A DNA stretch of 64,000 bases from Pseudomonas viridiflava (GCF_900591205.1 NZ_UUPU01000001.1:620001-684000); one strand, 5' to 3'. Counted from the stretch's first letter, positions 39,328 to 49,621 are shown. Translations and numbers: made by a program. Notes: generated by a model not told the origin, from the sequence alone.

Positions 39328-40769
39328 CAGGCATCTCCCCCAAATACGTCAACGTTGCTGAATACGCAGGCCGGCGACGCATGGCCTACGCGGATCACCT
39401 GGTTGGGTTCGCCTTTGCCACAGTTCGGTGTGCCCAACACTTTGTAGGTGCTGGCGTCGCCCACGGCGCTGAGGTTGCGCCAGAACTGCGCGGAAATCGC
39501 CCGGTAGTTGGGGTTTTTCACCACGCCCTTCAGCTCGCCGTTTTCAATCAGTTGGCCCCATTCGCAGCCGAACTGGAATTTATTGCGCGCGTCATCAATG
39601 GACCACGAACGGTTGGTCGACATCAGAATGCCGTTTTCGATGCCGCCAATCAGTTGCGCCAGGCTCTGGTCGCCGGCCTCGATATTCAGGTTGGCCATGC
39701 GGTCGATCGGCGGGCGGTTCCAGCTGCTGGCGCGACTGTTGGCGACGCCGCTCATACCCGAGCGAAATTGTGACAACGCACCGCCCAACGGCTTGAGCAG
39801 CAGCCCTTCGCGGATCAGGAACTGCTTGCTGGCGTGGGTGCCATCGTCGTCATGGCTGTAGCTGGCAAGTTGTTCGGGGATGTCCGGGTCGAACGTCACG
39901 TTGAGCAGTTTGGAGCCATATTGCAGGTGGCCGAAGTCCTCGGCCTTGACGAAGCTGGTGCCGGCGTAATTGCGCTCATCGCCGAGGATGCGGTCTAGCT
40001 CCAACGGGTGGCCGATGGATTCGTGGATCTGCAGGATCATCTGGTCGGGCATCAGCAGCAGGTCGCGCGGGCCCTGGGGTGTATTGGGTGCGAGCAGCAG
40101 TTGCAGGGCTTCGTCAGCGATGCGCGGCGCCGCGCCGACCAGGCCGAAGCGGTTGATCACGTCAAACCCGCCTTGCTGGCCAAAGTTGCTGCCGCCCAGG
40201 GTGCGCGACTGGCTGTCGTTGCCGTCGTAGGCCGTGACATTCACGCCGGGGAACACAAAACGCTGGGCCTGGCGCAGTTCGGCGCCCGCACTGTTGAGGT
40301 AGATCTGTTCGACGTGGGTCAGGCCGAGGCTGACTTCCCAGTTCACCAGGCGCTCGTCCTGGGGCACGGCGGCTGATTCGTCGCCGAGCAATTGGTAGCA
40401 GTCGCTCAAGGACGGGAAGGCTTGCTCAAGGTTGGGTGACAGGTAGTCGGCGACGTCGCTGGACACCTGTTGATCGCGCAGGTCAAGCAGGGCATGAGGC
40501 TTGATCAGGCGCGCTTGCTGTTCGGCACGTTCGAGTGCGGCTTGCAGGCCGCGCAGGGAAATATCGTGGGTCGCGGCGTAGGCTTCGACACCGTTGACAC
40601 GCACGGTGAGCATCGCACCTTCGTCGTGGTTCAGGTGTGGCGGTTCGGCGACGTTCTTGCGCACCGACAGGTACTGGCCGGATTCGCGCAGGTAACGCAG
40701 GGAGAAGAAATCGGCGGTGGTGCGCAGGGCACTGAAGTGTTTCTTGAGTAGGGCGTGGTAGTCGAACAT
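39327..40769 (-). CDS. TldD-like zinc metallopeptidase subunit
   Basis: A 480-residue TldD-family protein. The zinc-binding motif HESIGH (H249-E250-x3-H254) in LILQIHESIGHPLELDRI-type context is intact. GTHASKQFLIREGLL and GMSGVANSRASSWNRPPIDRMANL, and a late CGKGEPNQVIRVGHASPACVFSN, match family landmarks near the third ligand. It would form the catalytic half of a heterodimer with the downstream gene, whose ATG overlaps its stop. Family-level substrates are unfolded peptides; the local one is unknown. Confidence 0.87.
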   Translation of the reverse strand: MFDYHALLKKHFSALRTTADFFSLRYLRESGQYLSVRKNVAEPPHLNHDEGAMLTVRVNGVEAYAATHDISLRGLQAALERAEQQARLIKPHALLDLRDQQVSSDVADYLSPNLEQAFPSLSDCYQLLGDESAAVPQDERLVNWEVSLGLTHVEQIYLNSAGAELRQAQRFVFPGVNVTAYDGNDSQSRTLGGSNFGQQGGFDVINRFGLVGAAPRIADEALQLLLAPNTPQGPRDLLLMPDQMILQIHESIGHPLELDRILGDERNYAGTSFVKAEDFGHLQYGSKLLNVTFDPDIPEQLASYSHDDDGTHASKQFLIREGLLLKPLGGALSQFRSGMSGVANSRASSWNRPPIDRMANLNIEAGDQSLAQLIGGIENGILMSTNRSWSIDDARNKFQFGCEWGQLIENGELKGVVKNPNYRAISAQFWRNLSAVGDASTYKVLGTPNCGKGEPNQVIRVGHASPACVFSNVDVFGGDA

Positions 40770-40892
40770 GGGGCCTTCCTTGTGGGCGGCTCAGCGCGGG
40801 CAGGCAAACAGAGTAGGCCCGGGCTTGGAGCTGATCAAGGAGAGGCAACCATTTGTATTGAAGGGGCTTGCTGTCTGTGGCGAACGCGCTTG

Positions 40893-41006
40893 TGTGGCGA
40901 GCGGGCTTGCCCGCGTTGGAGTGCGAAGCGCTCCCAAGATTTTTGGGGCCGCTACGCAGCCCAACGCGGGCAAGCCCGCTCGCCACACAAGCCGCTGCTT
41001 GCCACA
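40893..41006. repeat. REP family D inverted pair with extra terminal half-unit
   Basis: Arms TGTGGCGAGCGGGCTTGCCC... (40893-40919) and complement (40961-40987). An additional ~18-base unit AAGCCGCTGCTTGCCACA-like follows, and a partial CTGTGGCGAACGCGCTTG precedes. Same family as 7.6 and 52.4 kb. Inner region carries GCGAAGCGC and TTTTTGGGGCCGC. Confidence 0.82.
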
Positions 41007-41017
41007 GGGTGTATCAG

Positions 41018-42721
41018 TTACTGCGCGGTCGGGCCCACTTCACGCATCGGTGTGCCACGCACTGGCGCATCGCCGGCCACGTAGTAGTCGGCGGTGCTGC
41101 GCGGCAGCGGCTGGCGGCCACGGATCTTGTCGGCGATTTTCTCGGCGATCATGATCGTCGGCGCGTTCAGGTTACCGGTGGTGATGATCGGCATGATCGA
41201 CGCATCGACCACACGCAGCCCCTGCATGCCATGCACGCGGCCTTCGCCATCCACCACGGCCATCTCGTCGGTGCCCATTTTGCAGGAGCACGACGGGTGG
41301 AACGCGGTTTCGGCGTGTTCGCGAATGAACTTGTCCAGTTGCTCGTCGGTTTGCACGTCGATGCCCGGGCTGATTTCGCGGCCACGGTACTGGTCCAGTG
41401 CCGGCTGCTGCATGATTTCACGGGTCAGGCGGATGCCATCGCGGAACTCCTGCCAGTCCTGCTCGGTGGCCATGTAGTTGAAAAGGATGCTCGGGTAGTC
41501 CCGTGGGTTCTTCGACTTCAATTGCACGCGGCCACGGCTTGGCGAACGCATGGAACCCATGTGCGCCTGGAAACCGTGCTCTTTCACACCGTTGCTGCCG
41601 TTGTAGTTAATCGCGACCGGCAGGAAGTGGTACTGGATGTTCGGCCATTCGAATTCCGGGCGTGAACGGATAAAACCGCCCGCTTCGAACTGGTTGCTGG
41701 CGCCGATACCGGTGCCGTTGAACAGCCACTCGGCACCGATCGCCGGCTGGTTGTACCAGAGCAGCGACGGGTACAGCGACACCGGTTGGGTGCAGGCGTA
41801 TTGCAGGTACAGCTCAAGGTGGTCCTGCAGGTTCTCGCCGACGCCCGGCAGGTCGTGGACCACCGGGATGTCGAGGCTTTCCAGCAGTTTGGCCGGGCCG
41901 ACACCGGAGCGTTGCAACAGCTGCGGCGATGCGATGGCGCCGCTGCACACCAGTACTTCTTTACGGGCGCGGGCTTCAACGCGCTCTTCGGCGGCGCCGA
42001 TCAGGTAACGCACGCCAACGGCACGCTTGCCTTCAAACAACACTTTGTCGGTGAGCGCGTGGGTGACGATGGTCAGGGTCGAACGCTTTTTAGCCGTGTC
42101 CAGGTAACCACGTGCGGTGCTGGCGCGACGGCCGTTCGGCGTGACGGTACGGTCCATCGGGCCGAAGCCTTCTTGCTGGTAGCCGTTCAGGTCTTCGGTG
42201 CGCGGGTAACCGGCCTGCACGCCGGCTTCGACCATGGCGTGGAACAGGGGGTTGTTGCCGGCTTTTGGTGTGGTCACGCTGACCGGGCCATCGCCGCCGT
42301 GCCAGTCGTTGGGGCCGATGTCACGGGTTTCGGCCTTGCGGAAATACGGCAGGCAGTCGAGGTAGGTCCAGTTTTCCAGGCCCGGCAATTTCGACCAGTT
42401 GTCGTAGTCCATGGCGTTGCCACGGATGTAGCACATGCCGTTGATCAGCGAAGAACCACCCAGGCCCTTGCCGCGACCGCATTCCATCCGGCGGCCGTCC
42501 ATGTGTGGCTCAGGATCGGTTTCGTAGGCCCAGTTGTAGCGACGGCCTTGCAGTGGGAAGGCCAGGGCGGCGGGCATCTGGGTACGGAAATCGAGACGGT
42601 AGTCCGGGCCGCCGGCTTCGAGCAGCAAAACGGTGACGCCTTCGTCTTCGGTCAGACGGGTCGCCAGGGTGTTACCGGCGGAGCCGGCACCCACAATGAT
42701 GTAATCGTATTCTTGGGACAT
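41018..42721 (-). CDS. betA: Choline dehydrogenase
   Basis: A 567-residue membrane-associated FAD enzyme of the GMC family, oxidising choline to betaine aldehyde (and onward to glycine betaine). N-terminal FAD motif [24 protein letters not shown] signatures [20 protein letters not shown] and [24 protein letters not shown], and the active-site His in [19 protein letters not shown]. The length fits BetA. It follows betB by 142 bases; betI, betB and betA run in one direction, transcribed away from betT. Confidence 0.97.
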   Translation of the reverse strand: MSQEYDYIIVGAGSAGNTLATRLTEDEGVTVLLLEAGGPDYRLDFRTQMPAALAFPLQGRRYNWAYETDPEPHMDGRRMECGRGKGLGGSSLINGMCYIRGNAMDYDNWSKLPGLENWTYLDCLPYFRKAETRDIGPNDWHGGDGPVSVTTPKAGNNPLFHAMVEAGVQAGYPRTEDLNGYQQEGFGPMDRTVTPNGRRASTARGYLDTAKKRSTLTIVTHALTDKVLFEGKRAVGVRYLIGAAEERVEARARKEVLVCSGAIASPQLLQRSGVGPAKLLESLDIPVVHDLPGVGENLQDHLELYLQYACTQPVSLYPSLLWYNQPAIGAEWLFNGTGIGASNQFEAGGFIRSRPEFEWPNIQYHFLPVAINYNGSNGVKEHGFQAHMGSMRSPSRGRVQLKSKNPRDYPSILFNYMATEQDWQEFRDGIRLTREIMQQPALDQYRGREISPGIDVQTDEQLDKFIREHAETAFHPSCSCKMGTDEMAVVDGEGRVHGMQGLRVVDASIMPIITTGNLNAPTIMIAEKIADKIRGRQPLPRSTADYYVAGDAPVRGTPMREVGPTAQ

Positions 42722-42758
42722 GAATGCACCCTCTTTGATGTGTGGTCAGGTCGGGCCT

Positions 42759-42833
42759 CATCGGGGGCAAGCCCCCTCCCACATTTGATCGGGTTTACAC
42801 AGTCAAAGGTGGGAGGAGGCTTGCCTGCGATGA
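42759..42833. repeat. REP pair, family B with diverged right arm
   Basis: CATCGGGGGCAAGCCCCCTC arm, and right arm GGTGGGAGGAGGCTTGCCTG, in the betB-betA gap; being inside the operon, it may influence relative betA message stability. Confidence 0.75.
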
Positions 42834-42863
42834 CGGCCTCGCAGGCAATGAAAGGCTCGGGTG

Positions 42864-44336
42864 TTAGAACACCGAGGCGTAATCGCCCAGCTCAACCTGT
42901 ACCGATTTGATGCGGGTGAAGTTGTTCAGCGAGCTGATGCCGTTCTCACGGCCCACACCGGATTGCTTGTAGCCGCCCACCGGCATCTTCGCGTCGGACT
43001 CGCCCCAGGCGTTGATCCAGCAGATACCCGCTTCCAGCTGATGAATCACGCGGTGTGCGCGGTTCAGGTCTTTGGTCACAAGGCCGGCAGCCAGGCCGAA
43101 GTCGGTGTCGTTGGCGCGGCGGATCACTTCTTCCTCAGTCTCGTAAGTGAGGATGCTCATCACCGGGCCGAAGATTTCTTCACGGACGATGGTCATCTCG
43201 TCGGTGCAGTCAGTGAACACAGTCGGTGCCACGTAGGCGCCTTTGGCGAATTCGCCGTCGGTCAGACGGTCGCCGCCGCACAGCACGCGGGCGCCTTCTT
43301 CTTTGCCTTTGGCGATGTAGCCGAGCACGCTTTCCATGTGGGCGAAGCTGACCAGCGGGCCGAAGTTGGTGTTTTCGTCTTGCGGGTTGCCGACGCGAAT
43401 GCGCGCAACACGCTCAACGATCTTGGCTTCGAAGGCCGCTTGCAGGTGCTTGGGTACGAACACGCGAGTGCCGTTGGTGCAGACCTGGCCGGAGCTGTAG
43501 AAGTTGGCCATCATCGCGATGTCGGCGGCACGATCCAGGTCGGCGTCTTCGAACACGATCAGCGGCGACTTGCCGCCCAGTTCCATGGTCACTTCCTTGA
43601 GCGACGAGCTGGAAGCGCTGGCCATGACTTTTTTGCCGGTGTCGGTGCCGCCGGTGAACGAGACTTTCTCGATGCGCGGGTGCTCGGTCAGCCAGGTGCC
43701 GACTTCACGGCCGCTGCCGGTCAGTACGTTGAACACACCTGCTGGAACGCCGGCTTCGGTGTAGATCTCGGCCAGTTTCAGGGTGGTCAGCGAGGTGACT
43801 TCGCTTGGCTTGAAGATCATCGCGTTACCGGCGGCCAGGGCCGGTGCGGATTTCCACAGGGCGATCTGGATCGGGTAGTTCCACGCGCCGATACCGGCCA
43901 CTACGCCCAGCGGCTCGCGGCGGGTGTAGACGAACGAAGTGTCGCGCAACGGGATCTGCTCGCCTTCGATGGCTGGCACCAGGCCCGCGTAGTATTCCAG
44001 CACGTCGGCGCCGGTAACGATGTCGACGTATTGGGTTTCGGAGAAGGCTTTACCGGTGTCCAGGGTTTCCAGGGCGGCGAGCTCGTCGTTGCGCTCGCGC
44101 AGGATGTCGACGGCACGGCGCAGGATGCGCGAACGCTCCATGGCGGTCATCGCGGCCCAGATTTTCTGGCCTTTTTCGGCGCTGACCACGGCACGTTCAA
44201 CGTCTTCCTTGGTAGCGCGTTGCACTTGGGCGAGAACTTCACCGTTAGCCGGGTTGATAGCGTCGAAGGTGGCATCGCTGCCAGCGTCGCTGTAGCCGCC
44301 GTCAATGTAGAGTTTTTGCAGGTCGAAACGGGCCAT
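42864..44336 (-). CDS. betB: Betaine aldehyde dehydrogenase
   Basis: A 490-residue NAD(P)-dependent aldehyde dehydrogenase making glycine betaine from betaine aldehyde. Seen: [34 protein letters not shown], the general base in [16 protein letters not shown], and the catalytic Cys in [18 protein letters not shown] 44336 ([13 protein letters not shown]) with GAGGA upstream gives exactly the BetB length; an in-frame ATG at 44405 is too early and overlaps the regulator-to-betB gap. It lies 110 bases after betI, same strand. Confidence 0.97.
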   Translation of the reverse strand: MARFDLQKLYIDGGYSDAGSDATFDAINPANGEVLAQVQRATKEDVERAVVSAEKGQKIWAAMTAMERSRILRRAVDILRERNDELAALETLDTGKAFSETQYVDIVTGADVLEYYAGLVPAIEGEQIPLRDTSFVYTRREPLGVVAGIGAWNYPIQIALWKSAPALAAGNAMIFKPSEVTSLTTLKLAEIYTEAGVPAGVFNVLTGSGREVGTWLTEHPRIEKVSFTGGTDTGKKVMASASSSSLKEVTMELGGKSPLIVFEDADLDRAADIAMMANFYSSGQVCTNGTRVFVPKHLQAAFEAKIVERVARIRVGNPQDENTNFGPLVSFAHMESVLGYIAKGKEEGARVLCGGDRLTDGEFAKGAYVAPTVFTDCTDEMTIVREEIFGPVMSILTYETEEEVIRRANDTDFGLAAGLVTKDLNRAHRVIHQLEAGICWINAWGESDAKMPVGGYKQSGVGRENGISSLNNFTRIKSVQVELGDYASVF

Positions 44337-44445
44337 AAAGTCCTCGCAAGTGCATAAGTGGTTGGCGTTACCCGCCGAAAGTGGGCCATGGGGTTCTGGC
44401 AACACTGAGCGGCAGACGTTCAGGGGTTGAGCGGTTATAAGTGCT

Positions 44446-45039
44446 CTAACTCACCTGCTTGGCCAATTGGAAATCCATGTATTCGTAAGCGATCCGTTGC
44501 GCCTGCTCCGTGTCGAAAGCGTCTCCCGACAGGGCGCCGCGCAACCACAAACCGTCGATCAAAGCCGCCAGGCCCCGGGCTGCGCTGCGTGCTTCAGGCA
44601 GCGGCAGCACCCGGCGGAACTGGCAACACAGGTTGGAATACAGACGGTGATCGTTGATCCGCTGCAACCTGTGCAATGACGGGTGGTGCATGCTGGTGGC
44701 CCAGAAGGCCAACCAGGTTTTCATCGCCGGGCCGTTCACCTGGCTGGCGTCGAAGTTGCCGCCGATGATCACCTGCAGGTGGGCACGGGGGCTGTCTTCC
44801 TTCAGCGCAAGCCTGCGCTCGTGGACGTTCTCGATCAGCACATTCATCAAGTACCGCATCGTCGCGGCGATCAGGCCGTTCTTGTCCTGAAAGTAGTGAC
44901 TGATGATGCCGTTCGAAACACCGGCCAAACGGGCGATCAGCGCAATGCTGGCATCCCCCATTCCGACCTGATCGATGGCCGTCAAGGTGGCTTCGATCAA
45001 CTGCTGGCGGCGTATGGGTTGCATACCGACCTTGGGCAT
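44446..45039 (-). CDS. betI: TetR-family choline-responsive repressor BetI
   Basis: A 197-residue TetR-family repressor of the bet genes; choline relieves repression in studied species. HTH near residues 25-55 ([21 protein letters not shown]), with the conserved [19 protein letters not shown] start. The C-terminal ligand domain retains [20 protein letters not shown] typical of BetI. First gene of betIBA, divergent from betT; a perfect 20-bp palindrome lies 71 bases upstream, probably its operator for both directions. Confidence 0.96.
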   Translation of the reverse strand: MPKVGMQPIRRQQLIEATLTAIDQVGMGDASIALIARLAGVSNGIISHYFQDKNGLIAATMRYLMNVLIENVHERRLALKEDSPRAHLQVIIGGNFDASQVNGPAMKTWLAFWATSMHHPSLHRLQRINDHRLYSNLCCQFRRVLPLPEARSAARGLAALIDGLWLRGALSGDAFDTEQAQRIAYEYMDFQLAKQVS

Positions 45040-45109
45040 GTAGCACCTCTCCTTGGGCCTGCCGATGGGCGATAAACGTCCGTCGGCTTGATGGCCAGTC
45101 TATTTTGTT

Positions 45110-45129
45110 TTGATTGAACGTTCAATCAA
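45110..45129. promoter_or_regulatory. Putative BetI operator
   Basis: A perfect 20-bp palindrome, TTGATTGAACGTTCAATCAA, in the divergent betI-betT gap (334 bases). Its symmetry and location fit the TetR-type BetI repressor. It could control betIBA and, from about 245 bases away, betT. Nothing else in this gap was recognised. Confidence 0.85.
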
Positions 45130-45373
45130 CAAAGAATAAGCTCTGCGACAAATGGTCGCTGCCTACAGATATTTCCTACCTGAGAGCAGTGACCTCTGAC
45201 ACCTGCAAAAACCCTTGAAACAGGCCGTATCAGGGCCTGGCCAGCGCTTCGGCGCGGCTCAAGAATTTTCGGGGTGTCTTTATAACACCCGTCCGTCGAC
45301 TGCCGAAAAATCGATGTCCCGGGATAACCGTTGCCTTGTGTTTCTCTCTCGCACTGCCCGGAGCATCTGCGCC

Positions 45374-47365
45374 ATGAGTTCTGCCTCTCTTATAAAGACC
45401 CCGCCGGAAAAGGTACGGGTTAACGGTTGGGTGTTTTACACCTCCACCGCACTGATTCTGTTGCTGACTGCCATTTTGATCATCGCCCCGCAGGAGGCCG
45501 GGCGCATGCTCGGTGTTGCACAAGCCTGGCTTTCGAAAAGCTTCGGCTGGTACTACATGGTGGTTATCGCCGCTTACCTCGTCTTCGTGGTCGGCCTGGC
45601 GTTTTCGTCCTACGGCAAATTGAAACTGGGCAGCAAGGACGACACCCCGGACTTCAGCTACGGCGCCTGGGCCGGCATGTTGTTCTCCTCGGGTATCGGC
45701 ATTTCGCTGCTGTACTTCGGTGCTTCCGAGCCTTTGGACCACTACTTCAACCCGCCCGAAGGCGTAGCTGCCAGTAATGGCGCGGCACGCCAGGCGCTGC
45801 AACTGACCTTCCTGCACTGGGGCCTGCATGGCTGGGCGATCTACGCGCTGGTCGGCCTGGCGGTGGCGTACTTCGCGTACCGGCATAACCAGCCGCTGGC
45901 CTTGCGTTCGGCGCTGTACCCGCTGGTGGGCGAGCGTTGGGTGAAGGGGGCTGCCGGCCACGCGGTGGACGGCTTCGGCATGTTCGTGACCCTGCTGGGC
46001 CTGGTGACCAACCTCGGGATCGGCTCGATGCAGGTGTCGTCCGGGTTGGAAAACCTGTTCGGCATGCAGCACAGCAATACCAACCTGTTGATCGTGATCA
46101 TCGTGATGAGCACCGTGGCGACCATCGCCGCTGTGTCGGGTGTGGAGAACGGCATTCGCCGGCTGTCCAACCTCAATATCGTGCTGTTCAGCGGTTTGTT
46201 GATTTTCGTACTGCTGTTTGGCCCGACCTTGCACCTGCTCAATGGCCTGGTGCAGAACACCGGTGACTACCTCAACGGCATCATCCTGAAAACCTTCGAC
46301 CTCTATGTGTACGAAGGCGACGCCGACAAGACCGAGCGCTGGATGGGCCTGTGGACCCTGTTCTACTGGGCCTGGTGGATTTCCTGGGCGCCATTCGTGG
46401 GCATGTTCATTGCGCGTATTTCCCGTGGTCGTACCGTGCGTGAACTGGTGGCCGGCGTGCTGCTGATCCCGCTGGGCTTTACCCTTGCGTGGCTGTCGAT
46501 CTTCGGTAACTCGGCGCTGGACCTGGTGCTCAACCACGGTGCGGTGGAGTTGGGCAAGACGGCGCTGGAACAACCGTCGATGGCCATCTACCAATTGCTG
46601 GAGCATTACCCGGCGTCGAAAATCGTGATTGGTGTGTCGATCTTCGTGGGCTTCGTGTTGTTCCTGACCCCGGCGGATTCCGGCGCGGTGATGATGGCCA
46701 ACCTCTCCTGCAAAGGCGGCAATGTGGATGAAGATGCGCCGCACTGGTTGCGGATCTTCTGGTCGGCGGTGATCACCCTGGTGACCATCGGCCTGCTGTT
46801 TGCCGGTAACTTTGAAGCCATGCAAACCATGGTGGTGCTGGCGGGACTGCCGTTCTCGGTGGTGCTGATTTTCTTCATGTTCGGGTTGCACAAGGCGATG
46901 CGCCAGGACGTGGCGATCGAGCTTGAGCAGGCGCAATTGGCCGAGCGTGGTCGCCGTGGTTTCAGCGAGCGCCTGACCGCGCTCGACCTGCAACCGAGCC
47001 AGGGCACCGTGCAGCGCTTTATGGACAAGCACGTAACGCCGGCGTTGGAAGAGGCCGCCACTGCATTGCGTGATCAGGGGCTGGAAGTGCAGACGCTGCT
47101 CGGTAAATCCAAGCGCTGTATCGGCGTGCGGATCGAGAGGGAAGAGGGCAACCCGTTTGTTTACGAAGTGAGCCTGGATGCTTATTCGTCGGCACCGAGC
47201 GACCTGCCTGAAGAAGAGCGTACGCGGTATTACCGAGCCGAGGTGTACCTGCACAACGGGCCTCAAGAGTACGACCTGATGGGCTTCACCCAGGAGCAGA
47301 TCACCCGGGACGTGCTCGATCAGTTTGAAAGCCATCGGCAGCTCCTTGGCCGTGTCTATAGCTGA
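45374..47365 (+). CDS. betT: BCCT-family choline transporter BetT
   Basis: A 663-residue high-affinity, proton- or sodium-coupled choline importer. About 12 helices from VNGWVFYTSTALILLLTAIL onward; the BCCT signature region is WTLFYWAWWISWAPFVGMFIARISRGRT. A C-terminal cytosolic tail of about 150 residues (VAIELEQAQLAERGRRGFSE...) is characteristic of BetT and sets osmotic sensing. ATG 45374 has GGAG 11 bases upstream; earlier in-frame ATGs at 45215 and 45314 would add unlikely N-terminal residues. Divergent from betIBA. Confidence 0.94.
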   Translation: MSSASLIKTPPEKVRVNGWVFYTSTALILLLTAILIIAPQEAGRMLGVAQAWLSKSFGWYYMVVIAAYLVFVVGLAFSSYGKLKLGSKDDTPDFSYGAWAGMLFSSGIGISLLYFGASEPLDHYFNPPEGVAASNGAARQALQLTFLHWGLHGWAIYALVGLAVAYFAYRHNQPLALRSALYPLVGERWVKGAAGHAVDGFGMFVTLLGLVTNLGIGSMQVSSGLENLFGMQHSNTNLLIVIIVMSTVATIAAVSGVENGIRRLSNLNIVLFSGLLIFVLLFGPTLHLLNGLVQNTGDYLNGIILKTFDLYVYEGDADKTERWMGLWTLFYWAWWISWAPFVGMFIARISRGRTVRELVAGVLLIPLGFTLAWLSIFGNSALDLVLNHGAVELGKTALEQPSMAIYQLLEHYPASKIVIGVSIFVGFVLFLTPADSGAVMMANLSCKGGNVDEDAPHWLRIFWSAVITLVTIGLLFAGNFEAMQTMVVLAGLPFSVVLIFFMFGLHKAMRQDVAIELEQAQLAERGRRGFSERLTALDLQPSQGTVQRFMDKHVTPALEEAATALRDQGLEVQTLLGKSKRCIGVRIEREEGNPFVYEVSLDAYSSAPSDLPEEERTRYYRAEVYLHNGPQEYDLMGFTQEQITRDVLDQFESHRQLLGRVYS

Positions 47366-47376
47366 TAGGTGAGCGG

Positions 47377-47400
47377 AGCGGCGCCTTCAATGGCGCCGCT
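47377..47400 (+). terminator. Possible betT terminator hairpin
   Basis: A 9-bp GC stem AGCGGCGCC / GGCGCCGCT with 6-base loop, 12 bases after the betT stop. T tract is poor (TTATCC), so termination strength is doubtful. Confidence 0.5.
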
Positions 47401-47426
47401 TATCCACTGTTGAAACAGAGATCAAA

Positions 47427-47498
47427 TGTGGGAGCTGGCTTGCCTGCGATAGCTTTAGTGAATTCACCACCGCTATCGCAGGCAAGCCAGCTCCCACA
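47427..47498. repeat. REP inverted pair, family C
   Basis: TGTGGGAGCTGGCTTGCCTG arm and complement (AGGCAAGCCAGCTCCCACA) around a 24-base spacer, between betT and choV, which converge. Confidence 0.9.
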
Positions 47499-47534
47499 TT
47501 GACCTATTTCCTTCAGTTGGATCTGTGTAGTGCC

Positions 47535-48713
47535 TTAACCCAGGTTCTTGCCCAAGAGGGCATGGTAAAGCTCACTGTCCCCCAGAATCCCCACCACTTG
47601 GTTGTTGTCATGCAACACCAGCTTGTTCCCGGTGTGATAACGAATCTGCAGCGCATCGCGCATGCCGATATTGGAGTCCACCAGCGTCGGCACCCGACCC
47701 AGACCTTCCACTGATTGCCCCGGTGCCCAGTTCTGCAGGTTCATTACCACGCCATTCTGGCGGGCGCCCTGGATAGTGTTGCCTTCGGCGAGGTCCAGCC
47801 ATGAATCGCCGCCCGGATCGAGGCACACCGAGCCGTTCACCCGGGTGCAGTTGTCCAGCGTGCGCATCAGGCTGCGGCCGCACAGTACGTTCAGTGGGTT
47901 GGTATGGGCGACGAAGGTGCGCACATAGTCGTCCGCCGGGTTCAGCACGATCTCTTCCGGCACGCTGTACTGGATGATCTTGCCGTCTTTCATGATCGCG
48001 ATACGGCTGCCGAGCTTGAGGGCTTCGTCCAGGTCGTGACTCACAAACACAATGGTCTTGCTCAGCTTGCGTTGCAGCTCCAGCAACTCGTCCTGCAGGC
48101 CCTGGCGGATCAGTGGGTCGAGGGCGGAGAACGGTTCGTCCATCAGCAGGATATCGGCGTCCATCGCCAAGGCGCGGGCCAGGCCGACGCGCTGCTGCAT
48201 GCCGCCGGACAGCTCGTCGGGCTTCTTGTTACGCCATTGGGTCAGGCCCACCAGCTCGAGTTTTTCATCCACCAGCTTGCGTCGGTCTTTCTCCGGGCGG
48301 CCCTGCATTTCCAGGCCGAAGCTGATGTTTTCGCGCACCGTCAGCCAGGGCATCAGGGCGAACTTCTGGAACACCATGGCGATGCGCTTGGTGCGCATCA
48401 TTTTCAGCTCGGCAGGGGTGCAGGACGCGATGTCGATCTGGCGCCCTTCATGCTCCACAAACAGCTGGCCACGACTCACAGTGTTCAGCCCGTTGATGCA
48501 ACGCAGCAGGCTCGATTTGCCGGAACCGGACAGGCCCATCAGCACGCAGATCTCGCCTTTCTCGACATCCAGGCTGGCTTTTTCAACGCCGACAATCTGC
48601 CCGGTCTTTTTCAGGATCTCGTTGCGGTGCATGCCCTGGTCGAGCAGCTTGAGTGCTTCGCGCGGGTCTTTGGAGAAGATCACATCGACATTGTCGAATC
48701 GGATAATGCTCAT
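47535..48713 (-). CDS. choV: Choline/betaine ABC transporter ATP-binding protein
   Basis: A 392-residue ATPase of the glycine-betaine/proline (ProV/OpuA) class, energising uptake by ChoW. Walker A GLSGSGKSSLLRCING, signature LSGGMQQRVGLARAL, Walker B ILLMDEPFSALDPL and a C-terminal CBS-like domain (residues about 280-390) are present. Its ATG overlaps the choW stop by 4 bases (ATGA), a tightly coupled operon. P. aeruginosa's orthologue is CbcV, shared by the binding proteins CbcX, CaiX and BetX. Confidence 0.93.
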   Translation of the reverse strand: MSIIRFDNVDVIFSKDPREALKLLDQGMHRNEILKKTGQIVGVEKASLDVEKGEICVLMGLSGSGKSSLLRCINGLNTVSRGQLFVEHEGRQIDIASCTPAELKMMRTKRIAMVFQKFALMPWLTVRENISFGLEMQGRPEKDRRKLVDEKLELVGLTQWRNKKPDELSGGMQQRVGLARALAMDADILLMDEPFSALDPLIRQGLQDELLELQRKLSKTIVFVSHDLDEALKLGSRIAIMKDGKIIQYSVPEEIVLNPADDYVRTFVAHTNPLNVLCGRSLMRTLDNCTRVNGSVCLDPGGDSWLDLAEGNTIQGARQNGVVMNLQNWAPGQSVEGLGRVPTLVDSNIGMRDALQIRYHTGNKLVLHDNNQVVGILGDSELYHALLGKNLG

Positions 48714-49555
48714 GCATCACCCCCTACTTTGGCGTCGGGTTGTTTGCAGATGCGGTCGAGCATGATGGCCAGCAACACGATCGCCAGGCCGGCTTCGAAG
48801 CCCAGGGCGATATCGGCGGTGTTCAGCGCGTTGACCACCGGCTTGCCGAGGCCGTCGGCGCCCACCAGGGCCGCGATCACCACCATCGACAACGACAGCA
48901 TGATGCATTGGGTAATGCCGGCGGCAATGCTCGGCATGGCGTGGGGCAGTTCAATGCGTGAGAGCAATTGACGGCGCGAGCAGCCAAAGGCTTTACCGGC
49001 GTCCATCAACTCTTGCGGTACATCACGGATGCCCAGGTAGGTCAGGCGGATCGGCGCGGCAATCGCGAACACCACCGTGGAAATCAGCCCGGGCACCACA
49101 CCCAGCCCGAAGAGGGTCAGGGTAGGGATGAGGTAGACGAAGGTCGGTACGGTCTGCATCAGATCGAGCACCGGCCGCATCAGGGTGTAGAACATCGGCT
49201 TGTGCGCGGCAACAATGCCCAGCGGCACACCGATGACCACGCAGACCAGGGTGGCAAACAACACCTGCGCGAGGGTTTCCATGGTTTCCTGCCAGTACCC
49301 CAGGTTGAGGATCAGCAGGAAGGAGGCGATGACAAAAACAGTCAGTCCCCATTTACGTTGAATAAAGTGAGCCAGCAGCGCAATCAGACCGATCAATGCC
49401 AGTGGATTGAACCAGGTCAGCGCAAACGTCACGCCGTGGATCATCGTTTCCAGCGTCGATGCGATTGCGTCGAAGTAGTTGGCGCCGTGTTGGGTCAACC
49501 ATTCGACGAAGGCAGCGATGTACTGGCCTAGTGGGATTTTCTGTTCAGTCAGCAT
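48710..49555 (-). CDS. choW: Choline/betaine ABC transporter permease
   Basis: A 281-residue inner-membrane permease of the ProW/OpuA-B class, with about six helices and the EAA-like loop GIRDVPQELMDAGKAFGCSRRQLLSRIELPHAMPSIAAGI. MLTEQKIPLGQYIAAFV at ATG 49555 is the usual N-terminus; an in-frame ATG at 49573 lacks such support. It sits between choX, 66 bases upstream with an attenuator-like hairpin, and choV, which overlaps it by 4 bases. Confidence 0.93.
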   Translation of the reverse strand: MLTEQKIPLGQYIAAFVEWLTQHGANYFDAIASTLETMIHGVTFALTWFNPLALIGLIALLAHFIQRKWGLTVFVIASFLLILNLGYWQETMETLAQVLFATLVCVVIGVPLGIVAAHKPMFYTLMRPVLDLMQTVPTFVYLIPTLTLFGLGVVPGLISTVVFAIAAPIRLTYLGIRDVPQELMDAGKAFGCSRRQLLSRIELPHAMPSIAAGITQCIMLSLSMVVIAALVGADGLGKPVVNALNTADIALGFEAGLAIVLLAIMLDRICKQPDAKVGGDA

Positions 49556-49590
49556 GGTAGTGAATGTCCACATGCGAAGGGAAAAACATC

Positions 49591-49612
49591 CCGGGCCAGC
49601 GCACCGGCCCGG
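49591..49612 (-). terminator. Attenuator-like hairpin between choX and choW
   Basis: Stem CCGGGCC / GGCCCGG with a 7-base loop. On the minus strand it is followed after 3-4 bases by TTTTT. Such intercistronic hairpins raise the binding protein over its membrane partners by partial termination or mRNA stabilisation. Confidence 0.7.
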
Positions 49613-49621
49613 GGTCAGCTC

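Noticed and set aside
42861..44357. Long plus-strand open frame opposite betB
   Set aside because: Antisense shadow; the aldehyde dehydrogenase is intact on the minus strand.
45230..47335. A 701-codon minus-strand open frame opposite betT
   Set aside because: BetT on the plus strand has 12 helices and BCCT motifs; the antisense product is His/Gln-rich low-complexity, typical of a shadow.
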